DNA from: Verrucomicrobiaceae bacterium
Lineage (GTDB): Bacteria; Verrucomicrobiota; Verrucomicrobiia; Verrucomicrobiales; Verrucomicrobiaceae
Assembly: GCA_016795465.1 (NCBI GenBank)
Contig: JAEUHK010000106.1
Coordinates: 62,001 to 126,000 of the forward strand
DNA: 64,000 bases
Reading direction: 5' to 3'
Shown here: piece by piece, positions 24,652 through 32,959 of the stretch
How the letters are laid out: each line of letters begins with the position of its first letter
How positions within the stretch are numbered: position 1 is the first letter of the stretch
Translations under genes and position numbers: made by a program
The notes under the pieces: model-generated
The model's database searches: none
Told to the model about the DNA's origin: nothing
What the model saw: only the letters and a program-made list of their open reading frames with translations

Positions 24652-26244
24652 TTACTTCGTCCGCTTCAACGCAGGCAGCTTGAGTCCGTTCTGCGTGATG
24701 TGCAGGCGCTTGATCTTGCCTGCCTCATCCCGCTCGAACTCCAGCGACGCAAACACGACGTCATACTCAAAGTGCCCCGGCTTCGTCTCAAACACCGGCA
24801 GGAACGGCTGGCCGGTGAGCTGCACAAACAGCATGCCGCGACGCAGCTCGATGGTGAAGACCTTGTCCGGCGGGAAGAAGTCATACACGCCGGTGAACTC
24901 CTCGAGCTCCTTCGCCGGGCGGAAGAGATACTCCGGCGCTTTTTCATCGAGCCGCTTCGCCACCTGCTTCTGGTTGTTTTGATCGAGCGTGACGCTCGTG
25001 ATGGCTCCGCTGGCATCACGGCCAAAGATCACCCGCGCCGCCACGCCCCGATGGAAGAACACATCTTTCTTCTCATGCAGGTAAGGCAGGAAGACCTGGC
25101 CGGTCAGTTTGCACCACAGGCCGCCATCGCGGATGATGAAGGTGAATTTGGTCTCTTTGCCCAGCTTGAAGACACCGGTGTAGGGCTTCAGCTCCGCCTC
25201 GCTGAGCTTGGGACCTTCCACCGCGTTGAATTGCTCACGATCCAGCGGCCGCGTGACCATGACCGGCTCCATCTCGGCGTTGTTGATGAGCACGATGCGC
25301 ACCTGATCGCTCTTGGGCTTCGCTTGAAGCAGCGTGCGATAACCGCCCGTGCCGCCGTTGTGCCCGATCAAATCGTCGCCGAGGAAAAAGCAGCAGCCGA
25401 TGCCTTCCGCGAGAGGTTTCACCGCAAGCTGGATGGCCTCGCGCAGCGGCGAGGTCTCCGGGTGATTCAAAGCGCGGCCGAAGAGCATCATGTCCGCCGC
25501 CGTGCTGCGCAACCCACCAGCGGGCGCGAAGGCTTGGAAGGTCCACTCATGTGCTTCCTTCTTCCCATCAAAGGGCGGCGCGAGACGCTGGCGCATCTCC
25601 GCGGTCGGCACCGGCATCGTGTCGTGCATGCCGAGCGGCTTGGTGATACGGTCACGCACGAGGTTCGTCCATGTATCACCCAGCGCCCGCTCGATGACAT
25701 GACCCAAAATGGCCACGCCGGCATTTGAGTAGCTCATCTCATGCGGACCGGCTTTATCGATCTTCACGCTCGAAAGCCATTCACCGAGCTTTTTCGTGTC
25801 GTAAGCACCGTAAGGGTCCGCCACGGTGAAATCCGCATTGTCCGGCATGCGTGGTAGCCCGCTCGTGTGCGTGGCGAGCTGCGCCAGCGTGATCGCTGCC
25901 ACCTTGTCATCGGCGAAGGCCTGCTTCGCATCGAGTGCCTGCTTCAGCGTCGTTTCAAAGGTGAGCTTCTTCTCAAGCACCGCCTGCGCCAGCAGCAGCC
26001 CGGTGAAGACCTTGCTGATGGAGCCGATTTCAAAAACGACCTTCTCCGCGGGCACGTTCGCAGGCTTGTCAGGACCGGCGATGGCATACACGGCCTTTCC
26101 GTCCCGCCACTCGCCAGTGACGATGCAGCCACGCGGCATGCCCTTGGCGATGTTTTGCGCCGAGCCGGCCAGCGACAGAGGCTTTTGGGCGAACAAGACG
26201 GAACTCAGCGAAAGCCACGCGAGGGCGAGCAGGATGGGTTTCAT
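24652..26244 (-). CDS. Class C beta-lactamase-like serine hydrolase
   Basis: A 530-residue exported protein from the ATG at 26244, which begins a signal peptide. The penicilloyl-serine site is SISK (Ser75-Lys78, in FEIGSISKVFTG), the Tyr motif is SYSNAG, and the third motif is likely HNG (LIGHNGGTGGYRT). About 160 C-terminal residues carry two DUF3471-like beta repeats: LKPYTGVFKLGKETKFTF ... and LEEFTGVYDFFPPDKVF. Family members include esterases, D-aminopeptidases and penicillin-binding-type peptidases, so beta-lactamase activity is not implied. Divergent from the PHP gene with 63 bp between. Confidence 0.87.
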   Translation of the reverse strand: MKPILLALAWLSLSSVLFAQKPLSLAGSAQNIAKGMPRGCIVTGEWRDGKAVYAIAGPDKPANVPAEKVVFEIGSISKVFTGLLLAQAVLEKKLTFETTLKQALDAKQAFADDKVAAITLAQLATHTSGLPRMPDNADFTVADPYGAYDTKKLGEWLSSVKIDKAGPHEMSYSNAGVAILGHVIERALGDTWTNLVRDRITKPLGMHDTMPVPTAEMRQRLAPPFDGKKEAHEWTFQAFAPAGGLRSTAADMMLFGRALNHPETSPLREAIQLAVKPLAEGIGCCFFLGDDLIGHNGGTGGYRTLLQAKPKSDQVRIVLINNAEMEPVMVTRPLDREQFNAVEGPKLSEAELKPYTGVFKLGKETKFTFIIRDGGLWCKLTGQVFLPYLHEKKDVFFHRGVAARVIFGRDASGAITSVTLDQNNQKQVAKRLDEKAPEYLFRPAKELEEFTGVYDFFPPDKVFTIELRRGMLFVQLTGQPFLPVFETKPGHFEYDVVFASLEFERDEAGKIKRLHITQNGLKLPALKRTK

Positions 26245-26307
26245 GCGGCGAGCATGCGCAGCGGCACATTTTTTGTCACTTCCTTTGTTTCCCGCCGTTT
26301 GGCTGCC

Positions 26308-27558
26308 ATGCACCGCATCCTCGCCCTGATCTTCCTCGTTGTTCTTCCCGCCTCCGCCCAGTCAAAATGGTTCAAGGGCAACACGCACACCCACACGCTC
26401 TGGAGCGATGGCAATGACTTCGCCGAGATGGTGATCGACTGGTACAAGCAGCACGGCTACGACTTCCTCGCCCTCAGCGATCACAACATCCTTCAGGCCA
26501 AGGAAGTGTGGATGGATGTGAAGGCCGTTGAGAAGCGCCGCAAAGCTCTGGGCAAGACAACGATGGAAAAGTATCGCGCCCGCTTCGGTGATGAGTGGGT
26601 CATCACCCGCGAAAAAGAAGGCTCCACCGAGGTCCGCCTGCGCGAGATGCGCGAGTATGCGCCGAAGTTTGACGAGCCGGGCAAATTCCTCCTCGTGAAG
26701 GCCGAGGAGATCAGCGCCTCCTTCAACAAGGCCCCCATCCACATGAACGCGGTGAACCTCCAGGAAGAGCTTCAGCCAGTGAAGGACCTCACCAACATCC
26801 AGGAGACCATGCGGGCGAATCTCCGCAACGTAGCCGAGCAGTCGAAGCGCCTCGGCGTGCCGATCTTCACCCACATCAACCATCCGAACTTCCGCTGGGC
26901 ACTCACCGCCGATGACCTCGCCGCAGTCACGGAGGAGAACTTCTTCGAGATCTACAACGGCCACCCGATGATCGAGTGGGAGGGCGACGAGCTCCGCGAC
27001 AGCCACGAGAAGATCTGGGACATCGCCAACACGCTGCGCCTCACGCAGTTCAAGGCCGCGCCGCTCTTTGGCGTGGGCACCGATGACTCCCACCACTACC
27101 ACGGCGAGGAAAGCAGCCCCGGCCGCGGCTGGGTGATGGTCCGCGCCGACAAGCTGGAGGCCAACGCGCTCGTCGAGGCCATGAAACGCGGCGATTTCTA
27201 TGCCAGCAGCGGCGTCACGCTCGATGACGTGAGCTTCACCGGTGGCAAATTGCGCATCCAGATTCATGCCGAGCCAGGCGTGACCTACACGACGGTCATC
27301 CGCGGCACCTTAAAAGGCTTCGACGCCACCACCACCGAGGTCACCACACCAAAAGGCGACTTCCATCCCGTGCGCAAACACTACTCCGATGACATCGGCA
27401 AGACCCTCGCCACCCTCACCGGCCCCGTCATCGAATGGACGCCCAGCGGCAACGAACTCTACTTCCGCGCCTCCATCACCTCATCGAAGCCACATCCGAA
27501 TCCCTCCATTAAGGATCAAAAGGAGATGGCCTGGACTCAGCCCATGGGCTGGCGGTGA
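26308..27558 (+). CDS. Exported PHP-domain phosphoesterase-like protein
   Basis: A 416-residue protein with a signal peptide (MHRILALIFLVVLPASAQ). PHP metal-site motifs are visible: GNTHTHTLWSDGND, DFLALSDHN, FTHINHP and VGTDDSHHYHG. A small C-terminal beta domain follows. PHP proteins are metal-dependent phosphoesterases (histidinol phosphatase and polymerase fold), and secreted versions are common in PVC bacteria with unknown substrates. The longer frame upstream overlaps the divergent beta-lactamase-like gene and is a shadow. Confidence 0.87.
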   Translation: MHRILALIFLVVLPASAQSKWFKGNTHTHTLWSDGNDFAEMVIDWYKQHGYDFLALSDHNILQAKEVWMDVKAVEKRRKALGKTTMEKYRARFGDEWVITREKEGSTEVRLREMREYAPKFDEPGKFLLVKAEEISASFNKAPIHMNAVNLQEELQPVKDLTNIQETMRANLRNVAEQSKRLGVPIFTHINHPNFRWALTADDLAAVTEENFFEIYNGHPMIEWEGDELRDSHEKIWDIANTLRLTQFKAAPLFGVGTDDSHHYHGEESSPGRGWVMVRADKLEANALVEAMKRGDFYASSGVTLDDVSFTGGKLRIQIHAEPGVTYTTVIRGTLKGFDATTTEVTTPKGDFHPVRKHYSDDIGKTLATLTGPVIEWTPSGNELYFRASITSSKPHPNPSIKDQKEMAWTQPMGWR

Positions 27559-27606
27559 TTTGCGCTGTCATCATGCAGTTGAAGCTGCGCGATAGCGTCC
27601 TGGCGT

Positions 27607-27669
27607 GCGCCGGACCTCCGGCGCTTTCGGGCGTCGCCAGGCCTGCGAAAAGCTCCAGAGGGCTGGAGC
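27607..27669. repeat. Hairpin-rich intergenic repeat remnant
   Basis: The 159-bp gap 27559-27717 holds no gene. It contains the hairpins gcgccgg/ccggcgc (27607-27613 with 27618-27624) and gctccag/ctggagc (27652-27658 with 27663-27669). The style is that of the other palindromic elements in this window. It separates the convergent PHP and phosphodiester glycosidase genes. Confidence 0.5.
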
Positions 27670-27717
27670 ACTCCAAAACGCGGCCGCGAGTCTGTGTGCC
27701 CGACGGCGTGTAAGAGC

Positions 27718-28482
27718 TCACGGTGCCTTCGCCGCGATGTAAAACATGGCAGCGAAGGTGTTGGCTTTGAACTTGGTGCCCGCGGGCGGCTCGACGACGA
27801 GCGTTGAAATGTCGCCATCGAGGTAGAGCACGTCTTGGCAGCCGAGATGAAGGAAGAAGCGGCTGAACTGATGAAACGTCACGCCGCCAAGCTCTGGGTC
27901 CTCGCGGTCGCTGATGGCAAAAATGATCTGCTGATCCTTTTCCCGCACGCCCACGGCGCTTCGCTGGCGGCGGTTGGGTGAATGGAGGTTGAAGGCCGGA
28001 TGAATCACACCTCCTCGCAGCATGAGCGGACCGCTTTGTGTCGCGAGACGTGGCTGGAGGCCGCTGCGGGCAAATTCCGCGGCCTCCATCACGCCGGGGC
28101 CGAGGCGGTCATCGAGGAAAAAGACGCCGTTGGGCTTCAGGTAGAAGTTTCCATCACCGGGCCGGAGATTGAGCGGGACGAGTTCACGGCCATCGAGAAT
28201 CGTGAGGCCGCAGGGTTTGGGGCCGCGCTCGAAAATGCCCGCGTTGGTGGCAAACAGCAGCTTCTCGCCCTTGGCGGCGAGATCGCGTTGGAGGCCGTTG
28301 AAGTCGCCGAGCGGCTTCCCATCGGCTCCGAGCCACGCGAGCTTGAGCTTTGGCCAGTCAGCACGGTCGATGCGGAAAAGGTGATAGCGTGCCCTGTCGT
28401 GCTCCACCACCTCCGCGCCATGCAGATGCGTGCCGAGAGCGGCACAGCCAAAGGCCGCGAGAATCCAACGAGGGAGGTTCAT
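27718..28482 (-). CDS. Phosphodiester glycosidase (NAGPA, PF09992) family protein
   Basis: A 254-residue exported protein from the ATG at 28482 (MNLPRWILAAFGCAALGTHLHG signal). Family features are FATNAGIFERGPKPCGLTI, GNFYLKPNGVFFL, QSGPLMLRGGVIHPAF, RQRSAVGVREKDQQIIFAIS and QDVLYLDGDIST. The founding member removes GlcNAc from mannose-6-phosphate tags; bacterial relatives act on phosphodiester-linked sugars, perhaps in cell-wall polymers. Divergent from aroC. Confidence 0.85.
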   Translation of the reverse strand: MNLPRWILAAFGCAALGTHLHGAEVVEHDRARYHLFRIDRADWPKLKLAWLGADGKPLGDFNGLQRDLAAKGEKLLFATNAGIFERGPKPCGLTILDGRELVPLNLRPGDGNFYLKPNGVFFLDDRLGPGVMEAAEFARSGLQPRLATQSGPLMLRGGVIHPAFNLHSPNRRQRSAVGVREKDQQIIFAISDREDPELGGVTFHQFSRFFLHLGCQDVLYLDGDISTLVVEPPAGTKFKANTFAAMFYIAAKAP

Positions 28483-28560
28483 GCGTCTATCCAAGCGAAG
28501 ATCAGCCCCGGGCACAACTTTGAACCTTGAACTTTGAACCTGAACCCCTAAGTGAACAGC

Positions 28561-29646
28561 ATGGCGAGCAACTTCGGCACTCTTTTCCGCATCTCCACCT
28601 GGGGCGAATCACACGGCCCGGGAGTCGGCGTGGTCGTGGACGGTTGTCCGCCAAAAATCCCGCTCAGCGTCGAGGACATCCAGCATGAGCTGAACCGTCG
28701 CCGCCCAGGCCAGAGCAAGATCGTGACGCCCCGCAAAGAGGACGATGCTGCCGAGATCCTCTCCGGCGTGCTCGACGGGCAGACGCTCGGCACGCCCATC
28801 GGCATCTTCGTGCGCAACACCGACCAGCGGCCCTCCGCCTACACGGAGATGCAGCAGGCCTACCGCCCGAGCCACGCAGACTACACTTACGATGCGAAGT
28901 ATGGCATCCGCGCCGTCTCCGGCGGCGGACGCTCCAGCGCCCGCGAGACCATCGGCCGCGTGGCCGCCGGAGCCATCGCGCGAAAGGTGCTGCAGCACTC
29001 CCTTTCCGGCTACGAAGCCCTCGCCTACGTCAAAACGATCCAACACATCGCCGCCGAGGTGCCTACAGGCGCGGCGCTGACTGCCGAGCTGATCGAATCC
29101 AACATCGTCCGCACCTGCGATCCCGCCGCGGCGGAGCAAATGATCGCTTTGATCGAAAAAGTCCGCTCTGAGGGCAACAGCGTCGGCGGCGTGATCGAGT
29201 GCGTCGTGCGCGGCGTGCCGCCCGGACTCGGCGAGCCGGTCTTCGATAAATTGGAGGCGGATCTCGCCAAGGCGATGCTCAGCCTGCCCGCGACGAAGGG
29301 CTTCGAGATCGGCAGCGGCTTCGCTGGTACCACGATGACCGGTTTGGAGCACAACGACGAGTTTTACATGGATGGCGAAACGGTCCGCACGCGCACCAAC
29401 CGCAGCGGCGGCATCCAAGGCGGCATCAGCAATGGCGAGGAGATCGTCTTCCGCGTTGCCTTCAAGCCCACCGCCACCGTGCTGCGCGAGCAAAAGACCG
29501 TCACAAACACCGGCGAGGACACCACACTCGCCGCCCGTGGCCGTCACGATGCCTGCGTGCTCCCGCGTGCCGTGCCGATGGTGGAGGCGATGGTGCATCT
29601 CGTGCTCGCCGATCACTTCCTTCGCCAGCGAGCGATGCGGGGTTAG
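28561..29646 (+). CDS. aroC: Chorismate synthase
   Basis: A 361-residue enzyme from the ATG at 28561 (MASNFGTLFRISTWGESHGPGVG), preferred over the GTG at 28552. All three family signatures are present: GESHGPGVGVVVDGCPP, AVSGGGRSSARETIGRVAAGA and RHDACVLPRAVPMVEAM. It converts 5-enolpyruvylshikimate-3-phosphate to chorismate using reduced FMN, the last step of the shikimate pathway. The shikimate kinase domain of the same pathway is about 21 kb away in the fusion protein. Converges on the oligopeptidase gene with a four-base overlap at the stops. Confidence 0.97.
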   Translation: MASNFGTLFRISTWGESHGPGVGVVVDGCPPKIPLSVEDIQHELNRRRPGQSKIVTPRKEDDAAEILSGVLDGQTLGTPIGIFVRNTDQRPSAYTEMQQAYRPSHADYTYDAKYGIRAVSGGGRSSARETIGRVAAGAIARKVLQHSLSGYEALAYVKTIQHIAAEVPTGAALTAELIESNIVRTCDPAAAEQMIALIEKVRSEGNSVGGVIECVVRGVPPGLGEPVFDKLEADLAKAMLSLPATKGFEIGSGFAGTTMTGLEHNDEFYMDGETVRTRTNRSGGIQGGISNGEEIVFRVAFKPTATVLREQKTVTNTGEDTTLAARGRHDACVLPRAVPMVEAMVHLVLADHFLRQRAMRG

Positions 29647-31787
29647 AGTTTCTCCACGCCCATCTGCCAGAGGATGAAGGCCATTTCTTCGGCGACTTCG
29701 TGCAGGTGCTCGTAGCGGCCGGATTTGCCGCCGTGGCCAGCGCCCATGTTCGTTTTGAGAAGGAGCAGATTTTTGTCCGTCTTCATCGCACGCAGCTTGG
29801 CGACCATTTTGGCGGGTTCCCAGTAGGTGACGCGGGGATCGTTCAAACCGGCAGTGAAAAGCATCGGCGGATACGCTTTGGCAGTCACGTTGTCATACGG
29901 GCTGTAGCTGCGGATGAATTCGAACGCGGCTTTGTCGGTGATGGGATTGCCCCACTCGGGCCATTCGCCGGGCGTGAGCGGCAGTTCTTCATCGAGCATC
30001 GTGTTCAGCACATCGACAAACGCGACGTGGGCGACGATGGCGCCAAAAAGCTCCGGCGCTTGATTCGCGACCGCGCCCATGAGCTCGCCACCGGCGCTGC
30101 CGCCGCTGGCGGTGATGCGGCCTTTCGCGGTGTAGCCGCGTTCAATGAGGCTGCGGGCGGCATCGACGAAGTCGTTGAAGGTGTTCGTGCGCTTTTGCAG
30201 CTTGCCGTCGAGATACCACTGGTGGCCCATGTCATCTCCACCGCGGATGTGGGCGATGGCATACGCGAAACCGCGATCGACGAGCGAGAGGCGGCTCGTG
30301 CTGAAATCCGGCGGCGTGGCGATGCCATACGCGCCGTAGGCGTAGAGGTGAAGCGGCTGGCTGCCGTCTTTCTTGAAGCCTTTCTTCGTGAGGATGGAAA
30401 CAGGCACCTGCACGCCATCGCGGGCCGTGATCATAAGGCGCTCCGTTTGATATTGGCTGGCATCGTAGCCGCTCGGGATTTGCCGCACCTTCAGCGTCTC
30501 CAATCGCTTCTCGGCGACGTGGTAATCGTAGTCGGTGTCGGGCGTGACCATCGATTCGTATTCGATGCGCAGCTTCGACATGGCGTAGTCGGGATTCGGT
30601 CCGAGCTGCGCGGTGTAACTGGCCTCCGGGAAGGCGATGCGCTCCGGCTTCAACGGCTCGTCGTAGCGGCGGATCTCGATCTGGTCGAGGCCGTCGATGC
30701 GGCCTTCCGTGACGAAGAAGTCTTTGAAGAGGCCGATGTCCATCAGGTAGTGATGGTCGCTGCCTGCGATGAGCGTTTTCCATTCACCGGGCTTCTCCAG
30801 CGACGCCGTGGCGATGCGGAAGTTCACATGCTCGTCGTTCGTGTGGATGTAGAGCACGCCGTCACGCACATCGACATCGTATTCGCGGCCGACCTTGCGC
30901 GGACTGATGAGGATCGGCTCGGCGAGCGGATTTGCGGCCGGGATGAGCCGCACCTCGCTCGTCACCTGATCGCCTGCGTTGAGGATGATCCAGTCCTCCT
31001 GCACGCTCAGGTCCACATCACAAATGAAGCCCGCGTCCGGCTCTTTGTAGATGAGTTTGGCCTTCTTCACGTCGTCGCCGAGGCGGTGGTAGTGGATGTT
31101 GTCCGTGCGCCAGTTGTCATTGGCATAGCCAAAGACGAGCCCAGCATTGTCGGAGGTCCACACGAGGTTCGAAAGCGTGCCCTGAATGACATCCGGCAGG
31201 TCTTTGCCCGTCGTGAGATCACGCACATGCACCTCGAAACGCTCCGAGCCATCGTCGTCGTAGGCGTAGGCCATGAGCTGGCCGTTCGGGCTGATGACGA
31301 GGGCGTGGAGATGAAAGTAGTCCTTGCCCTTGGCGAGCTCGTTTTGATCGAGGATGAGCTGGTCAGCACCGCCCGACACGGGCTTCCGATAGTGACGCCG
31401 ATACTGCGAGCCCTTCGTGAAGGTGGACCAGTAGATCCAGTCGCCATCTTTTTGCGGCACGCTGCTCTCATCCTCCTCGATGCGGCCTTTCATCTCCTCG
31501 AAGAGCTTTTGCACGAGCGGCTTCTGCGCCGCCATGTGGGCTTCGAAGTAGCGGTTCTCTTCCTTCAAGTAGCCGAGCACCTTCTTGTCGGTGACTTTGG
31601 GATACTTCGGGTCACGCAGCCAGTGCCAAGGATCATCGAGAATGATGCCATGATGGGTTTGAGAGTGCGGGCGTTGTTCGGCGACGGGGGCGTGGATCAC
31701 AGCGGGAGACGCAGCCGATGCCACGGTCTGGATGACCAATAGCGCGAGGCATGCGGGAAGGGGGTTCATAACAAGGAGTGAGTTCAT
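29643..31787 (-). CDS. Prolyl oligopeptidase family (oligopeptidase B-like) peptidase, exported
   Basis: A 714-residue serine peptidase from the ATG at 31787, which overlaps the DHDPS-like stop as ATGA; an ATG at 31769 is an alternative. A signal peptide is followed by a seven-bladed beta-propeller (about 90-430) and a C-terminal alpha/beta hydrolase domain. The nucleophile is in ASGGSAGGELMGA, the acid in GLNDPRVTYWEP and the His in GAGHGGKSGRYEHL. The DDPWHWLRD N-terminus is typical of PtrB. It cuts after basic residues in small peptides; a signal peptide makes the periplasm likely. Last gene of a three-gene operon. Confidence 0.92.
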   Translation of the reverse strand: MNSLLVMNPLPACLALLVIQTVASAASPAVIHAPVAEQRPHSQTHHGIILDDPWHWLRDPKYPKVTDKKVLGYLKEENRYFEAHMAAQKPLVQKLFEEMKGRIEEDESSVPQKDGDWIYWSTFTKGSQYRRHYRKPVSGGADQLILDQNELAKGKDYFHLHALVISPNGQLMAYAYDDDGSERFEVHVRDLTTGKDLPDVIQGTLSNLVWTSDNAGLVFGYANDNWRTDNIHYHRLGDDVKKAKLIYKEPDAGFICDVDLSVQEDWIILNAGDQVTSEVRLIPAANPLAEPILISPRKVGREYDVDVRDGVLYIHTNDEHVNFRIATASLEKPGEWKTLIAGSDHHYLMDIGLFKDFFVTEGRIDGLDQIEIRRYDEPLKPERIAFPEASYTAQLGPNPDYAMSKLRIEYESMVTPDTDYDYHVAEKRLETLKVRQIPSGYDASQYQTERLMITARDGVQVPVSILTKKGFKKDGSQPLHLYAYGAYGIATPPDFSTSRLSLVDRGFAYAIAHIRGGDDMGHQWYLDGKLQKRTNTFNDFVDAARSLIERGYTAKGRITASGGSAGGELMGAVANQAPELFGAIVAHVAFVDVLNTMLDEELPLTPGEWPEWGNPITDKAAFEFIRSYSPYDNVTAKAYPPMLFTAGLNDPRVTYWEPAKMVAKLRAMKTDKNLLLLKTNMGAGHGGKSGRYEHLHEVAEEMAFILWQMGVEKL

Positions 31788-32959
31788 CGCAGCCACGCAT
31801 CACGATGCTCGGCGACGAAATCATCATCGCTGAGATGCGGGTAGGCGGCGCAGACGCGATCAATCTCCGCAAGCTGGCCGGGGCTGAGCGTCTCGTGCTC
31901 GTCGAGGCACCAGATGCCTTCGAGAAGGCCCTGGCGGCGGAGGATTTCGTGGAGGCCGGCAATGCAGCCGGCGAAGCCGTTCGCGGCATCGAAGAAGGCG
32001 GCGTTGCTGTCGGTGACTTCATTCGCGAGCCGAAGCATTTCCGGCGAAACAGGCTCGCGGTGGCACTTGGCGAGCAGTTCGACGGCTTTTTGCGTCCACA
32101 CGGACCAATGACCGAGCAATCCTCCGACGATGCGCACCGGATACGGCGAAATGAGGTCGAGCACGATGTTGTCATCATTGCCGGTGTAGAGCGCGATGTC
32201 GGTCCTGCCGCTGTCTTTGACCGCGTGGATGACATCGAGCGTCTGGTAGCGGTTGAACGGCGCGATCTTGATGGCCACCACATTCTCGATTTCGGCGAAT
32301 TTTCGCCAAAACGAGCGCGGGAGCACTTTTCCACCCACGGCGGGCTGGAGGTAAAATCCGACGATGGGGATGATTTGCGCGATTTCGCGGCAGTGAGCGA
32401 CCATTTCGGCCTCGGTGGCCGATTTGAGGGCGGCGAGGCTCAAAAGGGCCGCGTCGTAACTGAGCTCGCGGAGCACGGTGGCCTCGCGAACGGCCTGTGG
32501 GGTGAGTCCGCACACGCCGCCGATGCGGACGAGGCGGTTTGGGAAAGTGGTTTCGGCTTTAGCCGAATCTGATGCGGCTAAAGCCGCAGCCACTTTAAAC
32601 TCTTCCGCTGCCAGCGTGAGCACGGGTTCGAAGAGCGCGTGCTTCGGATCGCGGATGGCAAACTGCGTGGTGTGCACGCCGACGGCCACGCCACCGGCTC
32701 CGGCGGCATGGTAGTAGCGCAGCAGGGCGCGTTGACGACGTTCGTCGAGCTTGCGCGAGGCATTCAGTGCCAGCGGGCACGCGGGAATGACAAGGCCGCG
32801 ATGCAGCGCGGCGCGAACATCAAAGTTGCCTTGTTGCTGTGCAACAAGGCGAACAGGTTGAAAACCTGTTCCACTTTCCGCGTGCCGCGACGTGGAAGAA
32901 AGTGGGACAGGTTTGTAACCTGTCGGGTTTGGGTCCCAAGTGTGCTCAGAACCTGCCAT
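31784..32959 (-). CDS. Dihydrodipicolinate synthase (DapA)-family protein with repeat inserts
   Basis: A 391-residue protein from the ATG at 32959. The true family homology begins near residue 45 (ALHRGLVIPACPLALN). It continues with RRQRALLRYYHAAGAGGVAVGVHTTQ, IIPIVGFYLQPAVGG (catalytic Tyr region) and NVVAIKIAPFNRYQT (Schiff-base Lys). DapA-family aldolases split or form C-C bonds with pyruvate or related 2-oxo acids. Two segments look inserted: residues about 12-44 (read from hairpin repeats) and about 121-138. Its start overlaps the upstream epimerase stop by 14 bp, and its stop is ATGA-coupled to the oligopeptidase. The substrate is unknown. Confidence 0.85.
   Translation of the reverse strand: MAGSEHTWDPNPTGYKPVPLSSTSRHAESGTGFQPVRLVAQQQGNFDVRAALHRGLVIPACPLALNASRKLDERRQRALLRYYHAAGAGGVAVGVHTTQFAIRDPKHALFEPVLTLAAEEFKVAAALAASDSAKAETTFPNRLVRIGGVCGLTPQAVREATVLRELSYDAALLSLAALKSATEAEMVAHCREIAQIIPIVGFYLQPAVGGKVLPRSFWRKFAEIENVVAIKIAPFNRYQTLDVIHAVKDSGRTDIALYTGNDDNIVLDLISPYPVRIVGGLLGHWSVWTQKAVELLAKCHREPVSPEMLRLANEVTDSNAAFFDAANGFAGCIAGLHEILRRQGLLEGIWCLDEHETLSPGQLAEIDRVCAAYPHLSDDDFVAEHRDAWLR
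32544..32596. repeat. 53-bp palindrome in frame inside the DHDPS-like gene
   Basis: Outer arms aaagtgg (32544-32550) and ccacttt (32590-32596); inner 12-bp arms cggctttagccg (32554-32565) and cggctaaagccg (32575-32586). Read in frame as VAAALAASDSAKAETTF, between family-conserved blocks. Confidence 0.75.
32828..32924. repeat. Composite three-hairpin repeat in the 5' part of the DHDPS-like gene
   Basis: Three perfect hairpins in a row: gccttgttgc/gcaacaaggc (32828-32850), gaacaggtt/aacctgttc (32851-32871) and gacaggtt/aacctgtc (32906-32924). The last two also form the outer arms of a larger imperfect palindrome. Includes the second exact copy of the 30-bp repeat at 24617. In frame it encodes an extension of about 33 residues with TGYKPVP and TGFQPVR, phrases that I recall as repeat-derived in other PVC proteins. 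Confidence 0.75.

Noticed and set aside
28514..28548. ttgaac/tgaactttgaacc repeats before aroC
   Set aside because: Short, imperfect tandem units in a 78-bp gap; could be chance, too weak to list as a feature.
29700..31742. 680-codon plus-strand frame across the oligopeptidase gene
   Set aside because: Antisense shadow; the minus-strand protein has an intact catalytic triad and family signatures.
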